NCBI RefSeq assembly: GCF_000520955.1
Contig: NZ_JACC01000009.1
Coordinates: 1 to 64,000 of the forward strand
Direction: 5' to 3'
DNA: 64,000 bases
From: Aquimarina pacifica
GTDB lineage: Bacteria; Bacteroidota; Bacteroidia; Flavobacteriales; Flavobacteriaceae
The position numbers and the translations under genes were made by a program. The notes under the pieces were generated by a model. That model had not been told where the DNA came from, ran no database searches, and was given only the letters and a program-made list of their open reading frames with translations. Within the stretch, counting starts at the first letter, position 1. The number at the start of each line of letters is the position of its first letter. Positions 53,874 to 64,000 of this stretch are shown piece after piece.

Positions 53874-56800
53874 CTATCTATGTAATGTAAAGTGACCAAC
53901 AAATTCTGTGTTTTCTGCATCATTAAGCAGTATCAAGTACCAGTAATCACCCGACGGAAGATCTTTTCCTTTAAGTATACCTTGCCAACCGTTATTTCTT
54001 TGATCTCCCTGAAGTTCTGATAATAGCCTACCATATCGATCAAATATTTTTACTTCCAAAGAGCTAAAGTAAAATGGGTCATCTTCATTTTCAGAGACTT
54101 GATCCGGATACCATCCATTTGGATCAGTAGCATCATAGTAATTAGGAATAATAAGATTGATGTAGGTAAGTTTTTTGGTCAATTGTGCTTCACAACCAGT
54201 TTCGTTGATAACTCTTATCATATAATCGCCCGTTTTGCGAATTACGAAACGATTAGACTCTAGTTGTATCTCCACATCGCTTTCATCAATAAAAGTTAGG
54301 AAGTAGGTGTATCCTGCAACAGGATTTGTAGCAGCTCCGTCAAGTATGATTTCATACTCATTTACATCAGCAGTACTTCCTGTAAGTTGTACTGAAGGAG
54401 ATAGAATATTAGTATATTCTTCGATAAGTATAGTACCAATATTTACTTCGCACCCATTACTAGAGGTCATGGTTCCCATATATTCTCCAGGGGTTACTAC
54501 GAATGTACCATCCATATTAAAATTGTTACTCGGATCAGGAGTACCATTAACTCCCGTAATTGTATATATAATATCGGTGGTTGCCGAATTCGTCGTGGGG
54601 ACAAAGTTGATGTATTGTATCGCTTCCTTAAGTATTTCGCCTGTCTCAAAGTCAATAATAGCACAATCTGCAGTTTCTTCAAGCGTAGCATCTAATATAA
54701 CTCCTGGGTCAACATCGAGATTGATAGGTAATGTACAATCTTCGTTATTACTATAATCTCTTATAAATAACGTTGTGATTCCGCCAGGTAAATCCTGAAG
54801 TACTAAGTTTGTAGGGTCAGAAACCAATTGAAAACTAGAATCTACTCCTGTGAGACTCCAGTAATATACTGGATTTAGAGGATCTGGTCCTATTGTTCCT
54901 CCTGATATAGAGACGACTGCTTCACCATTAGAATATCCAGCACACGACTCTGGAGTAATAGAGATAATGTTTGCAGTTATGGCAACAGGTTCATTAATTG
55001 TGATATCCTCGATTCTGATTACACATCCTTTGGTATCAGAGATTTCTACTGAGTATATCCCGGCAAAAAGTTCATCAAAAGTATGTTCTCCTAGAATACC
55101 ATCACTATCATCCTCAATAAATCTAAAAAGAATAGCTCCTGTATTATCATATAAGGTATAGTTGTAGTCTGGTGTTCCTCCTGATAATGTGATGGTTATG
55201 GTTCCGTCAATATTACCATTGCAACTAATATCTGTATGTATTTCTGTTGCTGTAAGTGCAGCATCAGGTTGGGTAATAGTAAAAGTACGGGTTTCTGGTC
55301 CACAATCTTCACTAGTTACACTATAAGTGTAGCTACCTGCATATAAGTCTCCGAAGAAACTAGAGCTCTGTGCAGGAATACTTACCGGGTTTCCTTGTTC
55401 TGTAGTTCCTGTTAATGAATACATATAATTACCAAGACCACCTGTTACTACACCATCAATGGATGCTGTATTTTCATCAAAACAAACAATAGAAGTGTTA
55501 TCTGTATCCAAAGTAATGTTTACGTTTTCTATAGTACTTATGGTTACTGTATTTGAACCTATAGATTCGCAACCTGCAGCATCTTTTACAAAGAATGTAT
55601 AATCTCCCGGAGTAAGGTTATTAAATGTGTAAGGGTTTGCTCCAGAGACATAGGTGACTCCATCGTTACTATATTCATAAGGAGCAGTTCCTCCTGATCC
55701 TGTGACCATAACATCCGCCGTAGGGTTTGCGCATGTAGGAGTTCGAGTTGTATTTATAGTAATTGTTGTTTCTGGGAGTGTATCAATAATCACATTTTGA
55801 GAAGCTGAGCAATTGAGGTTGTCAAAAACAGTAACGCTATAATTTCCTGCTGGTAGATTGGTAAATGAATAGGCATCTGTGGCGCTACTAACCTCTGACC
55901 CTTGAGACCCATCAGGATATGTAAGTACAAATAAATAACTTCCTATTCCTTGACCTCCGGTAGCAGTTACTGTAATGACACCATCTTGACTGTCGATACA
56001 ATCTAGCGTGCTTCCTGGAGCAGAAGCTATTGTAATAGGGTCTGGAGAAGTGAGAGTTAGTGACTCTACCTCTTCGCAACCTTCACTATCCTGTACCCTT
56101 ATCTGATAGGTTGTTCCGGATATAGAATGGCTTAGGTTTTCAAAAAGTGTAGTAGTGCCAAAAGTATCATAAGGAGGTAAAGGGGTACCTGTTGCATTTT
56201 CTAATCGGTAGGTTAGGGTTCCTGTTCCTCCGCGACCACTAGCTTCTATAACTGCATTATCATTTGAGTCGCAGTATCCAGAAATTATGGTATTTACGGT
56301 TAACTCTAATACAGGGGGTGAAATTATTGTGTAGGTATTAGAAATAGCCGTACAGCCTGTTACAGGATCTGTAACGGTTACTTCGATAGTGCCTGGTTCT
56401 AAATCAGTTATGGTAATTGGATTCATAGTAGTTGTATTACCAGATCCAGTTACAATGGTAGTGGTATTGAGGTTTTCTGCACTATAGTTATATGTTCCAT
56501 TATGACCAGTTACTGTTAATTCAACTGTTCCGTCTTGAGGAGAAGTGTTAAAACAGCTTATGTTCGTTCCTGAGTCTATAGAACTGCCAATGGTGTCATA
56601 GGTAGCTACCGAATAACTATCAGTTCTAATAGAACATCCGGTTCCTTGATCATAAATTTCGAATATATAATTGCCTGGAGCTAGTAGAGAAAATGATGCA
56701 CTTGTTGTAGCGCCACCACTGGCTATGGTTTTCGTTGCTACGGCAGCATTGATTTCTGAAAAGTCAAAAGGTCCTGTTCCTCCTGTTATTGTTACGGTAA

Positions 56801-59800
56801 CATCCTCTTGTGGAGTTACACAGCTAATTGTTGAGTTCTGAGCTACCACAGGGGCACTCATCTCTGGTATTTGGATATTTACCGGTGAGGTTAGACTAAA
56901 GCTACAGTTGTTGAAATCAGTTATAGAGATATTATAGCCCCCCGACATATAACTATCAATAGTAAAACTGCTTCCTGTTACTGCAATATCGGTTCCAGAG
57001 AGAGGTCCTGTATAGGTAATTTTGTATGGTGATGTTCCTCCCGAAATAGTTACTTCTATCGATGGGAATATTTTGTCATTGCTTGCATTACAAGAATAAT
57101 TAGTTGGTGTTGCCGTTGCGCTAAGAATTCCTGGTTCACTAATGCTAATAGGGTCTAACATGTTTTGGCATCCAAATGTAGAGGTTACAATGACTCTGTA
57201 TTCTCCTTCAGAGATATTTTCAAAAAGAGGATTATCTATTTGATCTGTTCCTACTTGAAGACCTTGTGTGCCTCCAGAAAAATCAAATAATTGATATGTA
57301 AATGGATTGTCGATGTTTGTACCTGTAGATAATTCTACCAAGATGAAGCCATCATTACCGAGGTTACAAGTAACATTTCCACTATCCTTTAGGGTTACTA
57401 TAGGTTGTGTATACACTCGGTTGACATTTGTATTTGCAGAACATGCTGTGGCTGTAGCGCCATTATCTGTTACTTGTATGTTATATTGACCAGCAAGAAT
57501 ACCAGTAAATGTATTATTTCCTGTCTGTGTGACTAATACGGGATTAGTGTTAATATCTGTTCCTGATAAAGTAAAATCAAAATTACTAGGGTTAATTAAA
57601 AAGTCAGAACCCCCGTTTACAGTAACAATAATATCTTCTCCAGAACTACATGTGGGTTCGGTGTTAAAATCAGCTGTAATTTGTAAATCTTCAAAAATAT
57701 CAATTGTTTGTGTATCTGTACATCCTCTTGTGTCACGAACAGTTACTGTATAACTACCCGTAGATGTTATTGTAAAGTCATGATTGGCACCATCATCAAT
57801 AAAACTAACACCATCTATGCTATATGATAATTGACCTGTTCCTGTTGCATTGACAGTAAATGTATATGCAGATCCAAATGTACATTGGTCATAGGCAGGT
57901 ATAGCTGTCAATGAAGGAGATGCAATAGTATTTAGTGTTACAGGGATGCCAAGGCTGCTACAACCATTATCATCTTCAACTCTTATGGTGTAGGATGTAC
58001 CAGTGAGGGTGTTAAAAATACCGTTGGCATTAGAGGCAACATCAGTAGTACCATCATTCGCAATATAGGTGTATGGACCAGTACCACCTGTTGCAATCAT
58101 AACTACTTCAGGTCTTTTTGTACAAAAGCCATCTTTCTGACTGTCTAGTCTTAGCTCTAATAGTTCGGGTTCTGTAATTTCAAACTCTATAGCAGCATTA
58201 CATGGTGCTGCTAAACCAGAGTCTGTTTCATTTACCCTGAGCAAATATTTGCCGGGAGGAAGTAGACTAATTGTTCCTGTGGCCGAACTCCCTGATAATC
58301 CAGTTTGATTAACACCATTACTAAACGTATACGAAGCAGAAATATCAGTGTTAACATCAATAAGACTGTATAATTGATACGTTAGTTCATTACCGTTATA
58401 GCCATCTATTATATAATCAAGGCTTCCATCGATAACTGTATTGCAAGTGGTATTATTTTCTGTTTTCGTTATGGTGATAGAAGATGGACTAGGTTGTGGT
58501 GTAATAGTTCTGATATCTGTACAGTTAGAATCTATATCGATAATTTCATAAGTAAATGGTGTATCAAAGGCCAGGTTAGTAAACTGATGGTTGCGTTCGA
58601 AAGTTGTTCCCGAGGAGGTCGGATCGCCATTAAGATTTGCGAATGTGCCACTTGGGTATTCTCTTATCTGAAAAGGACCAACACCATCAAATACACTAAT
58701 ATCTACTGTAACTCCGCCTAAACAGGTTGCGACAGGTGCTGATTCGGTAATTGTAAACAAAGGTTTTGTGATAATTCTAAAATCATATGTAAATGCGCAA
58801 CTATTTGAATCGGTAATTTCTAAGGTGTAATTACCAAATTCTAAGTCCTCGAACAATGCTGTGTCTGAAGTGGTAGCTGTAATAGGGTTTATTCCTCCGG
58901 CTACCGTAGCTAAGGAATTGTCTGGTTTTCTTAGAGTATATGTATAAGTTCCTGTACCTCCTAAAACACCAACCGCTTCAATAGAACCATTTGTGGTGCC
59001 TAGTACCGCATCACAAGTAATATTATTTTGGTTAAATGTTGTTACTGAAATAGGGGCTGGGTCATTTACATCAATGGTCAAAATGGCACTTTCACACTGG
59101 TTTGCATCACGAATGGTATATGAATATGTTCCTGCGGTTAACCCGCCATATACCGTTTGGTTTGTATATCCGTTACCGTTAAAATCGATTTCATAAGGAG
59201 GTACTCCTATAGAATTATTTACAGTAATTGTTGCACCACCATCAGATGCTAATGGGCATGTTGGTGAAGTTGCTACTGCAGTTGCTTCGGGATTAGCAGC
59301 CGGTGATACGATTATCTCATTTGTGATTACTTCACAATTATTAGCGTCTATTGCCTTAAAAGCGTATGTTCCCGATGTCCCTGTGGTGTATGAAGATCCA
59401 GAAATTGAAGTATATGTTCCTCCGTTTAGACTAGTTTCAAAACGTATGGGTGCTGTTCCTCCGTTTGTGGTGATGGATATTTCGGCTGCTGTACTTGCAG
59501 AGCAATCAATATCTTTTGTTAAACTGGCACTTGCTGTTAATTGTGGTGCAATTGTTTGTGTTATTTTAGCTTTACAACCATAAGTATCTAGAATAGTAAC
59601 GGTATATGTGTTTGGTGTGAGCGAAGTAACAGAAAAGGTGTTCCCTGTTACATTTGTACTTGCTCCTGAATTAATAGTATATGTAAAAGGTGCTGTTCCT
59701 CCTGTGATAGTAACATCTAATTGAGCAGGATTAGCAGGGGTATAACATAGGTCAGATCCGCTGTCAAATGATGCAGAAATAGCAGGTGGATCCGTGATAA

Positions 59801-62800
59801 TAACGGTATCCGTAGTGGTACAATTTAGACGATCAGATACAACAATAGTATATGTATCGGCTGTCCCTACTGTAAACGTAGGACTTGTTTGGGGCCCGGC
59901 AACTGATGATGCACTACTATTTAGTAACTCATATTGGATGCCGCCGCTACCTCCCGAAGAAGTTACACTTATTACAGCATCTTGTATACATGTAAGAGGT
60001 GTACTATCTATAGCGTCTATTGCTATTGCATTTGGTTGATTTATAGTAACCATTGCACTTTCATTACAATTTGTAGTAGTATCTGTAACCAAAATGGTAT
60101 ATACTCCTGAACCGAGACCCGATATAGTAATAGGTGTTGTATTTGATCCTCCAATATTTGGAGATCCCAACGAACCTCCTGTTACTGTGTAACTATATGA
60201 AGTACTAGTAAGATCTATTCCAGATACCTCAAACGAAAAGGCTGCATTTTCATCTCCATGACATTGGGGTTCAGCAAGCAATGTTGTGTTTATAATGATT
60301 GCATCAACTTGTTCTATGGTATATGTCTCGCTATATATACATCCATCTTCTGTAGTTCTTGCCTCAAAAGTATAGGTAGTGCCAGGAGAAAGTCCTGCAA
60401 ATTCAGATGAATTTTGCCAAGCTGTAACTGTTGGTGACGTAATCCTATATTCTATGGTTGCTGGAGTGTTGGTCGTTGTTGGAATAAGTTCAACATCTGC
60501 CGTTAATGCCGGACATTGTGGCTGTGATGCATTAAAATCTAAATCAATTATTTCTTTTAATGGATCTACAGTTAATGAACCTAATTCAACTGGGCAAAAA
60601 TTGGTGTCAGTATCTCTTATAAATACAGTATATGTTCCTGCAGTTAACCCGGTAAATATTCCTGTTGTATTGGTATAATCAATACCATCAATACTATATT
60701 CATAGCTGCTATTTCCATTTTGTGGATTTGTTACGCTTATGGTGGCTGTTTGTACGCTTGTTCCTAATGCATCACATTGATAGTTTTGGGTGATTGCAAT
60801 ATCCGCAGTAATTTCGATTGCATCTGTTATCGTTGCATTGAGAGATGTTATACAGTTAAAACGATCAAATATAATGATAGAGTGGTTTCCACTGCTTAGA
60901 TTTACAAAAGTATGGTTAGGTGTATTTATAGGTCCTACAAATGTAGAACTGTTTAAGACATATGTAAAAGGCCCTTCTCCATCTGTGATTTCAACAAATA
61001 TTGATCCTTTCTCAGTAGTACATATTGGGTCAATAGCTGTTGCTGTTGCTACTACCTCAGAATATTCACTAACGGTTACTGATCCTGCTGAGATCACACA
61101 TCCTGTACTTGTGTCTCTAACAAAAATTGGGTAGACACCATCTGTTGTAAATCTAATTTCGTTTGTAGATCCAGACGGAACGGTCAATAAAGGAGTCATA
61201 GTAATATTGGTGCTATACTCAAAAGGTCCGGTTCCTCCAGTAATATTAATATCTGCAATCGCCGTAAATTGATCTGGGTCGTAATCTGGTAATCCAGAAT
61301 CTGGTTGATAAAAAGTATTGCAGCTAAGGTCTTTTCTTAACGTAGTAACTGCAGAAAAATCTATAGAAGAATCGATAGTAATTGTTTTGCTATCAATACA
61401 TGAACCATCAAAAGAGACAACTTCTACTGTATAAGTGTCTGGATTAAGTCCCGAAAAAATATGGTTTGTAGTTGTTGTTGGACCTACAGCATTGCTAAAT
61501 GTATTTGTTGTACTAGCAATGGTATATGAATAGTTAGGTCCTGAATCAGTAACATTTATTACAACTTCACCCTTATCATTTGGGCACCCTGGATCTGTTG
61601 TTGTTATGGATACAATAGATTCTGAAATTTCCATAAATTGAGTTGCCTGAAATACACAGGCAGTCGATAAACCATTATTTTGACGTACGTTAATTGTATA
61701 GGTACCTTCTTCTGTTAATCCAGCAAACTCTGGAGATATCTGATACCCAACGACAGTATTTGTTACTGGTGTAATTAGTTGGTATTCATATTGGTTAGAG
61801 GAGTTTTGTACCCGTAATGTTCCTGGTGTTGTACAAACAATATCCTGAACAATTTTTAGGCTTGGTGCAAAATTGTTTTTAAAAACATTAAAATAAAAAT
61901 CAATACTACAATTAACATCAAATTCTGCTCTGATTCTATACTCACCAGGTTGAGAAACAGTGTATTCTCGGGTATTTGCTACCTGAACCCAATCAGAAGA
62001 ACAACCACTATCCAAAGTTGGACAAGATTCATTTCTGATTACTGTTGGACAAGATGAAGGATCTAAACGTTCCCAAATGATATTTGTAGCATCTGCAAAA
62101 CCTGAATCTAGATATTCTTCGGCATCAATACCACATAAAAATATCTCTGGTAAAGCCTCTGCCGTAATAGGGCAAGTACGAATATTGCCATTTACCGAGG
62201 TATTATTTACAATATCAATAATTGGATTCACGACGGTGTTAAAAGCTTTTACGGTCCATATCTCAAAAGCATCTGAACAATTTGGATCACCTGTTTTATC
62301 TACTCGATATTCTCCTCCCGTACTTACATTTAAGGTCTGTGAAGTACCCACAACGTTACCCGAACTTAGATTTGTCCACCTATACGTAGGAAATCCTGAT
62401 CCAGCTACTAAATCTAAAGTACCTGTACATAAAATCGCGTCATATTTATTATCACAACCCGATACATCAATAAGAACGGTTGCTGCACCTGGATCATCAA
62501 AGAGACAAGCATCTTGTCCTAGTATACTATCCTCATTTGTTATGGTAATTGATGAGCTTACACCTGTATATGTTGTGGTGGCAGTATTTATTATTTGGTC
62601 GGCACAAGCGTCACGTAAATCTATACAACTGGCTTCTACAGTGACTTTGAAACGTATGGATAAAGCACTGTCAAATCGCTCTACATATTCATCTTCTATT
62701 GTAATGGTAACTTCATTAGTGCCATTGTAAGTAAGGTTTAGTCCAGGGTCGGGAATAGTTGCACCGGCAGTAAATTCTATATTGCTAGATAGAATATCGG

Positions 62801-63998
62801 TTATTGTGGCATTAGTAATGTCTTCGATCCCTTGATTTTCTATTATTAATTCATAATAAATTTCGTCTCCAGGAAGTACAGATCCTCCTGTAATATCTAC
62901 TCCATTTTTATCTAAAACCTTTTTGATTACGGTAAGTCTGGGGTCTGTCAATTCAATAGGGTCTGTATAGGGAGCCCCGTCTACTAGGCCAAAACCATCA
63001 ACTGTTGCCGGATCTACTCCATAAACTCCTGTGTCATTACCATCTGCGTCTGGGTCATTATATGCTTCATCTGCATCACTACATCCATCTTCATCACTAT
63101 CAAGGTTAAGAAAATCAAAACTACCGTTACTTAACGTATCGATAGGATCAATTCCTGTGCCAGCAGAAGAAGGAATTCCGTGGTATTCATTACTAGCATT
63201 GTTATCATCGTCATCGGCTCTACCATCGTCATTGTTATCTATACCACCAGCTTCAACAACATCATAGATACCATCATTGTCACTATCTAAATCCAGATAA
63301 TTTGGTTTGCCATCATTATCAAAATCGGGACAGTTATTGATTTCTGTCAAATTAAATATTCTTACATCATCAATTAGGTTTCCTACGGATCCTGCAGCTG
63401 GGAATACGGATTGTATGGCAAACACGGTGGTTGTTTGACCGAGGGGTACTGTATATAATCCAACGTAGCGTTTCCAAGCCGTTTTGTCGGTTTCCATAAT
63501 TGTTTGTACCGTGGCCGTTGCGAGATCTTCGCCAATTTTAATAGAAGCTTTTTCTGTTTTTGATCTCCCCTTATGGCTTAGTGACCAAAGTATTTGATCT
63601 CCCGGACTTACCGTTATAAATTGATAAAGAGTACTCGGGGCTGTAGACATGAGCTCAGCAACAATATCGCCCTCGGGCGCTACGGTTCCTAAAAAGTTTT
63701 TCCCCCAAAGCTCTATTTTTTTATGGCCCAATGAACTATACCATCCCTGAACCTTCGATTCATGAAACAGGCCCCATTTATTTGGTCCAACGAGTTTATT
63801 GAATTCGAAACTTCCGTTGACTAATACTTCGGGATATCCGCATTCTATATTATCCAAGATACCATCGTTGTCATCATCAAGATCATATAAATCACACATC
63901 CTGTCTGTATCATAATCAGCCGCACCAGTACTGGAGACCGTAGTACAGTTGTCTATTGTCTGAGCATTAAAATTATACGAATTAAATAGTGCTAGCAT
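53874..63998 (-). CDS. SprB-like giant T9SS protein (type B sorting domain), probably partial at its start
   Basis: At least 3374 codons. The first Met (63998) lies 3 nt from the window edge and is followed by LFNSYNFNAQ, which looks like the end of a signal peptide, so the true start is probably outside. The N-terminal part holds thrombospondin type 3-like calcium motifs (DLDDDNDGILDN, DLDSDNDGIYD), a galactose-binding-like insert, then a DUF11-like domain (about 345-460). From about 790 to 3240 come SprB-type repeats of about 80-100 aa (GTYTVFIRDT, PGDYTFFVKDAAG, GGTAPYEYS). The last 90 aa are a gliding-motility/type B CTD (EVKIFDRYGRLLSEL, GWQGILKGKDLPSGDYWY). It should be a surface filament for gliding or adhesion, secreted by T9SS and followed by sprF. 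Confidence 0.9.
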   Translation of the reverse strand: MLALFNSYNFNAQTIDNCTTVSSTGAADYDTDRMCDLYDLDDDNDGILDNIECGYPEVLVNGSFEFNKLVGPNKWGLFHESKVQGWYSSLGHKKIELWGKNFLGTVAPEGDIVAELMSTAPSTLYQFITVSPGDQILWSLSHKGRSKTEKASIKIGEDLATATVQTIMETDKTAWKRYVGLYTVPLGQTTTVFAIQSVFPAAGSVGNLIDDVRIFNLTEINNCPDFDNDGKPNYLDLDSDNDGIYDVVEAGGIDNNDDGRADDDDNNASNEYHGIPSSAGTGIDPIDTLSNGSFDFLNLDSDEDGCSDADEAYNDPDADGNDTGVYGVDPATVDGFGLVDGAPYTDPIELTDPRLTVIKKVLDKNGVDITGGSVLPGDEIYYELIIENQGIEDITNATITDILSSNIEFTAGATIPDPGLNLTYNGTNEVTITIEDEYVERFDSALSIRFKVTVEASCIDLRDACADQIINTATTTYTGVSSSITITNEDSILGQDACLFDDPGAATVLIDVSGCDNKYDAILCTGTLDLVAGSGFPTYRWTNLSSGNVVGTSQTLNVSTGGEYRVDKTGDPNCSDAFEIWTVKAFNTVVNPIIDIVNNTSVNGNIRTCPITAEALPEIFLCGIDAEEYLDSGFADATNIIWERLDPSSCPTVIRNESCPTLDSGCSSDWVQVANTREYTVSQPGEYRIRAEFDVNCSIDFYFNVFKNNFAPSLKIVQDIVCTTPGTLRVQNSSNQYEYQLITPVTNTVVGYQISPEFAGLTEEGTYTINVRQNNGLSTACVFQATQFMEISESIVSITTTDPGCPNDKGEVVINVTDSGPNYSYTIASTTNTFSNAVGPTTTTNHIFSGLNPDTYTVEVVSFDGSCIDSKTITIDSSIDFSAVTTLRKDLSCNTFYQPDSGLPDYDPDQFTAIADINITGGTGPFEYSTNITMTPLLTVPSGSTNEIRFTTDGVYPIFVRDTSTGCVISAGSVTVSEYSEVVATATAIDPICTTEKGSIFVEITDGEGPFTYVLNSSTFVGPINTPNHTFVNLSSGNHSIIIFDRFNCITSLNATITDAIEITADIAITQNYQCDALGTSVQTATISVTNPQNGNSSYEYSIDGIDYTNTTGIFTGLTAGTYTVFIRDTDTNFCPVELGSLTVDPLKEIIDLDFNASQPQCPALTADVELIPTTTNTPATIEYRITSPTVTAWQNSSEFAGLSPGTTYTFEARTTEDGCIYSETYTIEQVDAIIINTTLLAEPQCHGDENAAFSFEVSGIDLTSTSYSYTVTGGSLGSPNIGGSNTTPITISGLGSGVYTILVTDTTTNCNESAMVTINQPNAIAIDAIDSTPLTCIQDAVISVTSSGGSGGIQYELLNSSASSVAGPQTSPTFTVGTADTYTIVVSDRLNCTTTDTVIITDPPAISASFDSGSDLCYTPANPAQLDVTITGGTAPFTYTINSGASTNVTGNTFSVTSLTPNTYTVTILDTYGCKAKITQTIAPQLTASASLTKDIDCSASTAAEISITTNGGTAPIRFETSLNGGTYTSISGSSYTTGTSGTYAFKAIDANNCEVITNEIIVSPAANPEATAVATSPTCPLASDGGATITVNNSIGVPPYEIDFNGNGYTNQTVYGGLTAGTYSYTIRDANQCESAILTIDVNDPAPISVTTFNQNNITCDAVLGTTNGSIEAVGVLGGTGTYTYTLRKPDNSLATVAGGINPITATTSDTALFEDLEFGNYTLEITDSNSCAFTYDFRIITKPLFTITESAPVATCLGGVTVDISVFDGVGPFQIREYPSGTFANLNGDPTSSGTTFERNHQFTNLAFDTPFTYEIIDIDSNCTDIRTITPQPSPSSITITKTENNTTCNTVIDGSLDYIIDGYNGNELTYQLYSLIDVNTDISASYTFSNGVNQTGLSGSSATGTISLLPPGKYLLRVNETDSGLAAPCNAAIEFEITEPELLELRLDSQKDGFCTKRPEVVMIATGGTGPYTYIANDGTTDVASNANGIFNTLTGTSYTIRVEDDNGCSSLGIPVTLNTIASPSLTAIPAYDQCTFGSAYTFTVNATGTGQLSYSIDGVSFIDDGANHDFTITSTGSYTVTVRDTRGCTDTQTIDIFEDLQITADFNTEPTCSSGEDIIVTVNGGSDFLINPSNFDFTLSGTDINTNPVLVTQTGNNTFTGILAGQYNIQVTDNGATATACSANTNVNRVYTQPIVTLKDSGNVTCNLGNDGFILVELSTGTNIDNPFTYQLFDFSGGTQGLQVGTDQIDNPLFENISEGEYRVIVTSTFGCQNMLDPISISEPGILSATATPTNYSCNASNDKIFPSIEVTISGGTSPYKITYTGPLSGTDIAVTGSSFTIDSYMSGGYNISITDFNNCSFSLTSPVNIQIPEMSAPVVAQNSTISCVTPQEDVTVTITGGTGPFDFSEINAAVATKTIASGGATTSASFSLLAPGNYIFEIYDQGTGCSIRTDSYSVATYDTIGSSIDSGTNISCFNTSPQDGTVELTVTGHNGTYNYSAENLNTTTIVTGSGNTTTMNPITITDLEPGTIEVTVTDPVTGCTAISNTYTIISPPVLELTVNTIISGYCDSNDNAVIEASGRGGTGTLTYRLENATGTPLPPYDTFGTTTLFENLSHSISGTTYQIRVQDSEGCEEVESLTLTSPDPITIASAPGSTLDCIDSQDGVITVTATGGQGIGSYLFVLTYPDGSQGSEVSSATDAYSFTNLPAGNYSVTVFDNLNCSASQNVIIDTLPETTITINTTRTPTCANPTADVMVTGSGGTAPYEYSNDGVTYVSGANPYTFNNLTPGDYTFFVKDAAGCESIGSNTVTISTIENVNITLDTDNTSIVCFDENTASIDGVVTGGLGNYMYSLTGTTEQGNPVSIPAQSSSFFGDLYAGSYTYSVTSEDCGPETRTFTITQPDAALTATEIHTDISCNGNIDGTITITLSGGTPDYNYTLYDNTGAILFRFIEDDSDGILGEHTFDELFAGIYSVEISDTKGCVIRIEDITINEPVAITANIISITPESCAGYSNGEAVVSISGGTIGPDPLNPVYYWSLTGVDSSFQLVSDPTNLVLQDLPGGITTLFIRDYSNNEDCTLPINLDVDPGVILDATLEETADCAIIDFETGEILKEAIQYINFVPTTNSATTDIIYTITGVNGTPDPSNNFNMDGTFVVTPGEYMGTMTSSNGCEVNIGTILIEEYTNILSPSVQLTGSTADVNEYEIILDGAATNPVAGYTYFLTFIDESDVEIQLESNRFVIRKTGDYMIRVINETGCEAQLTKKLTYINLIIPNYYDATDPNGWYPDQVSENEDDPFYFSSLEVKIFDRYGRLLSELQGDQRNNGWQGILKGKDLPSGDYWYLILLNDAENTEFVGHFTLHR

Positions 63999-64000
63999 GA

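Overview
The window looks like chromosome from a marine gliding flavobacterium (family Flavobacteriaceae; an Aquimarina-like genome fits, but this is inference). The signs are low GC content, Bacteroidetes-type promoters (TAnnTTTG -7 boxes), gldE/gldD gliding genes, a SprB-like giant protein with its SprF partner, and type IX secretion (T9SS) C-terminal sorting domains of both kinds.

Layout. 1-2.2 kb: RNase G, a 29-residue very basic peptide and an HU protein, leftward. 2.3-6.2 kb: mutY-ssb-gldE-gldD, rightward, with a long inverted repeat between mutY and ssb. 6.2-7.1 kb: EamA transporter. 8.1-19.8 kb: a 13-gene type II secretion / type IV pilus-like operon holding three pseudopilins with E5 motifs, prepilin peptidase, assembly ATPase, secretin, GspL/PilM-N-, PilO/GspM- and GspC/PilP-like inner-membrane parts, a beta-solenoid GspK/PilX-like candidate, two lipoproteins and GspF. 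19.9-23.6 kb: a TerB protein, then a leftward four-gene cytoplasmic signalling module: coiled-coil protein, a protein related to the N-terminal part of some OmpA-family proteins, a Rab-like small GTPase and a soluble hybrid histidine kinase. 24-28.8 kb: fbp, an acetyltransferase, lysC and an OlsF-like bifunctional acyltransferase. 28.9-30.8 kb: an arsenic cluster (arsR, DUF6428, arsN-like, arsC) behind a near-perfect palindromic operator. 31-36.3 kb: small accessory genes, a D-3-phosphoglycerate dehydrogenase-like gene and an epoxide-hydrolase-like lipoprotein.

36.3-37.7 kb is gene-poor and partly decayed. It holds a short leftward reading frame that resembles a double-glycine natural-product precursor, and a truncated secreted-protein start. 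37.8-44.4 kb: a 2215-aa T9SS type A secreted protein with HYR-like repeats, six of them almost identical 240-bp units, plus domains nested inside HYR units. 44.4-44.9 kb: an odd non-coding patch with 22-bp direct repeats and perfect palindromes. 44.9-52.8 kb: housekeeping genes leftward (Gfo/Idh/MocA oxidoreductase, thioesterase, mgtE, rsmA, DUF4286, TPR protein, serS). 52.9-64 kb: a sprF-like gene directly behind a SprB-like gene of at least 3374 codons that probably runs off the right edge.

Strongest candidates for underexplored biology: the GTPase/histidine-kinase module (20.4-23.6 kb), the secretion/pilus-like operon with its beta-solenoid component, and the orphan precursor-like peptide at 36.5 kb. 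All functions are read from sequence motifs and recalled family knowledge; no search was run.
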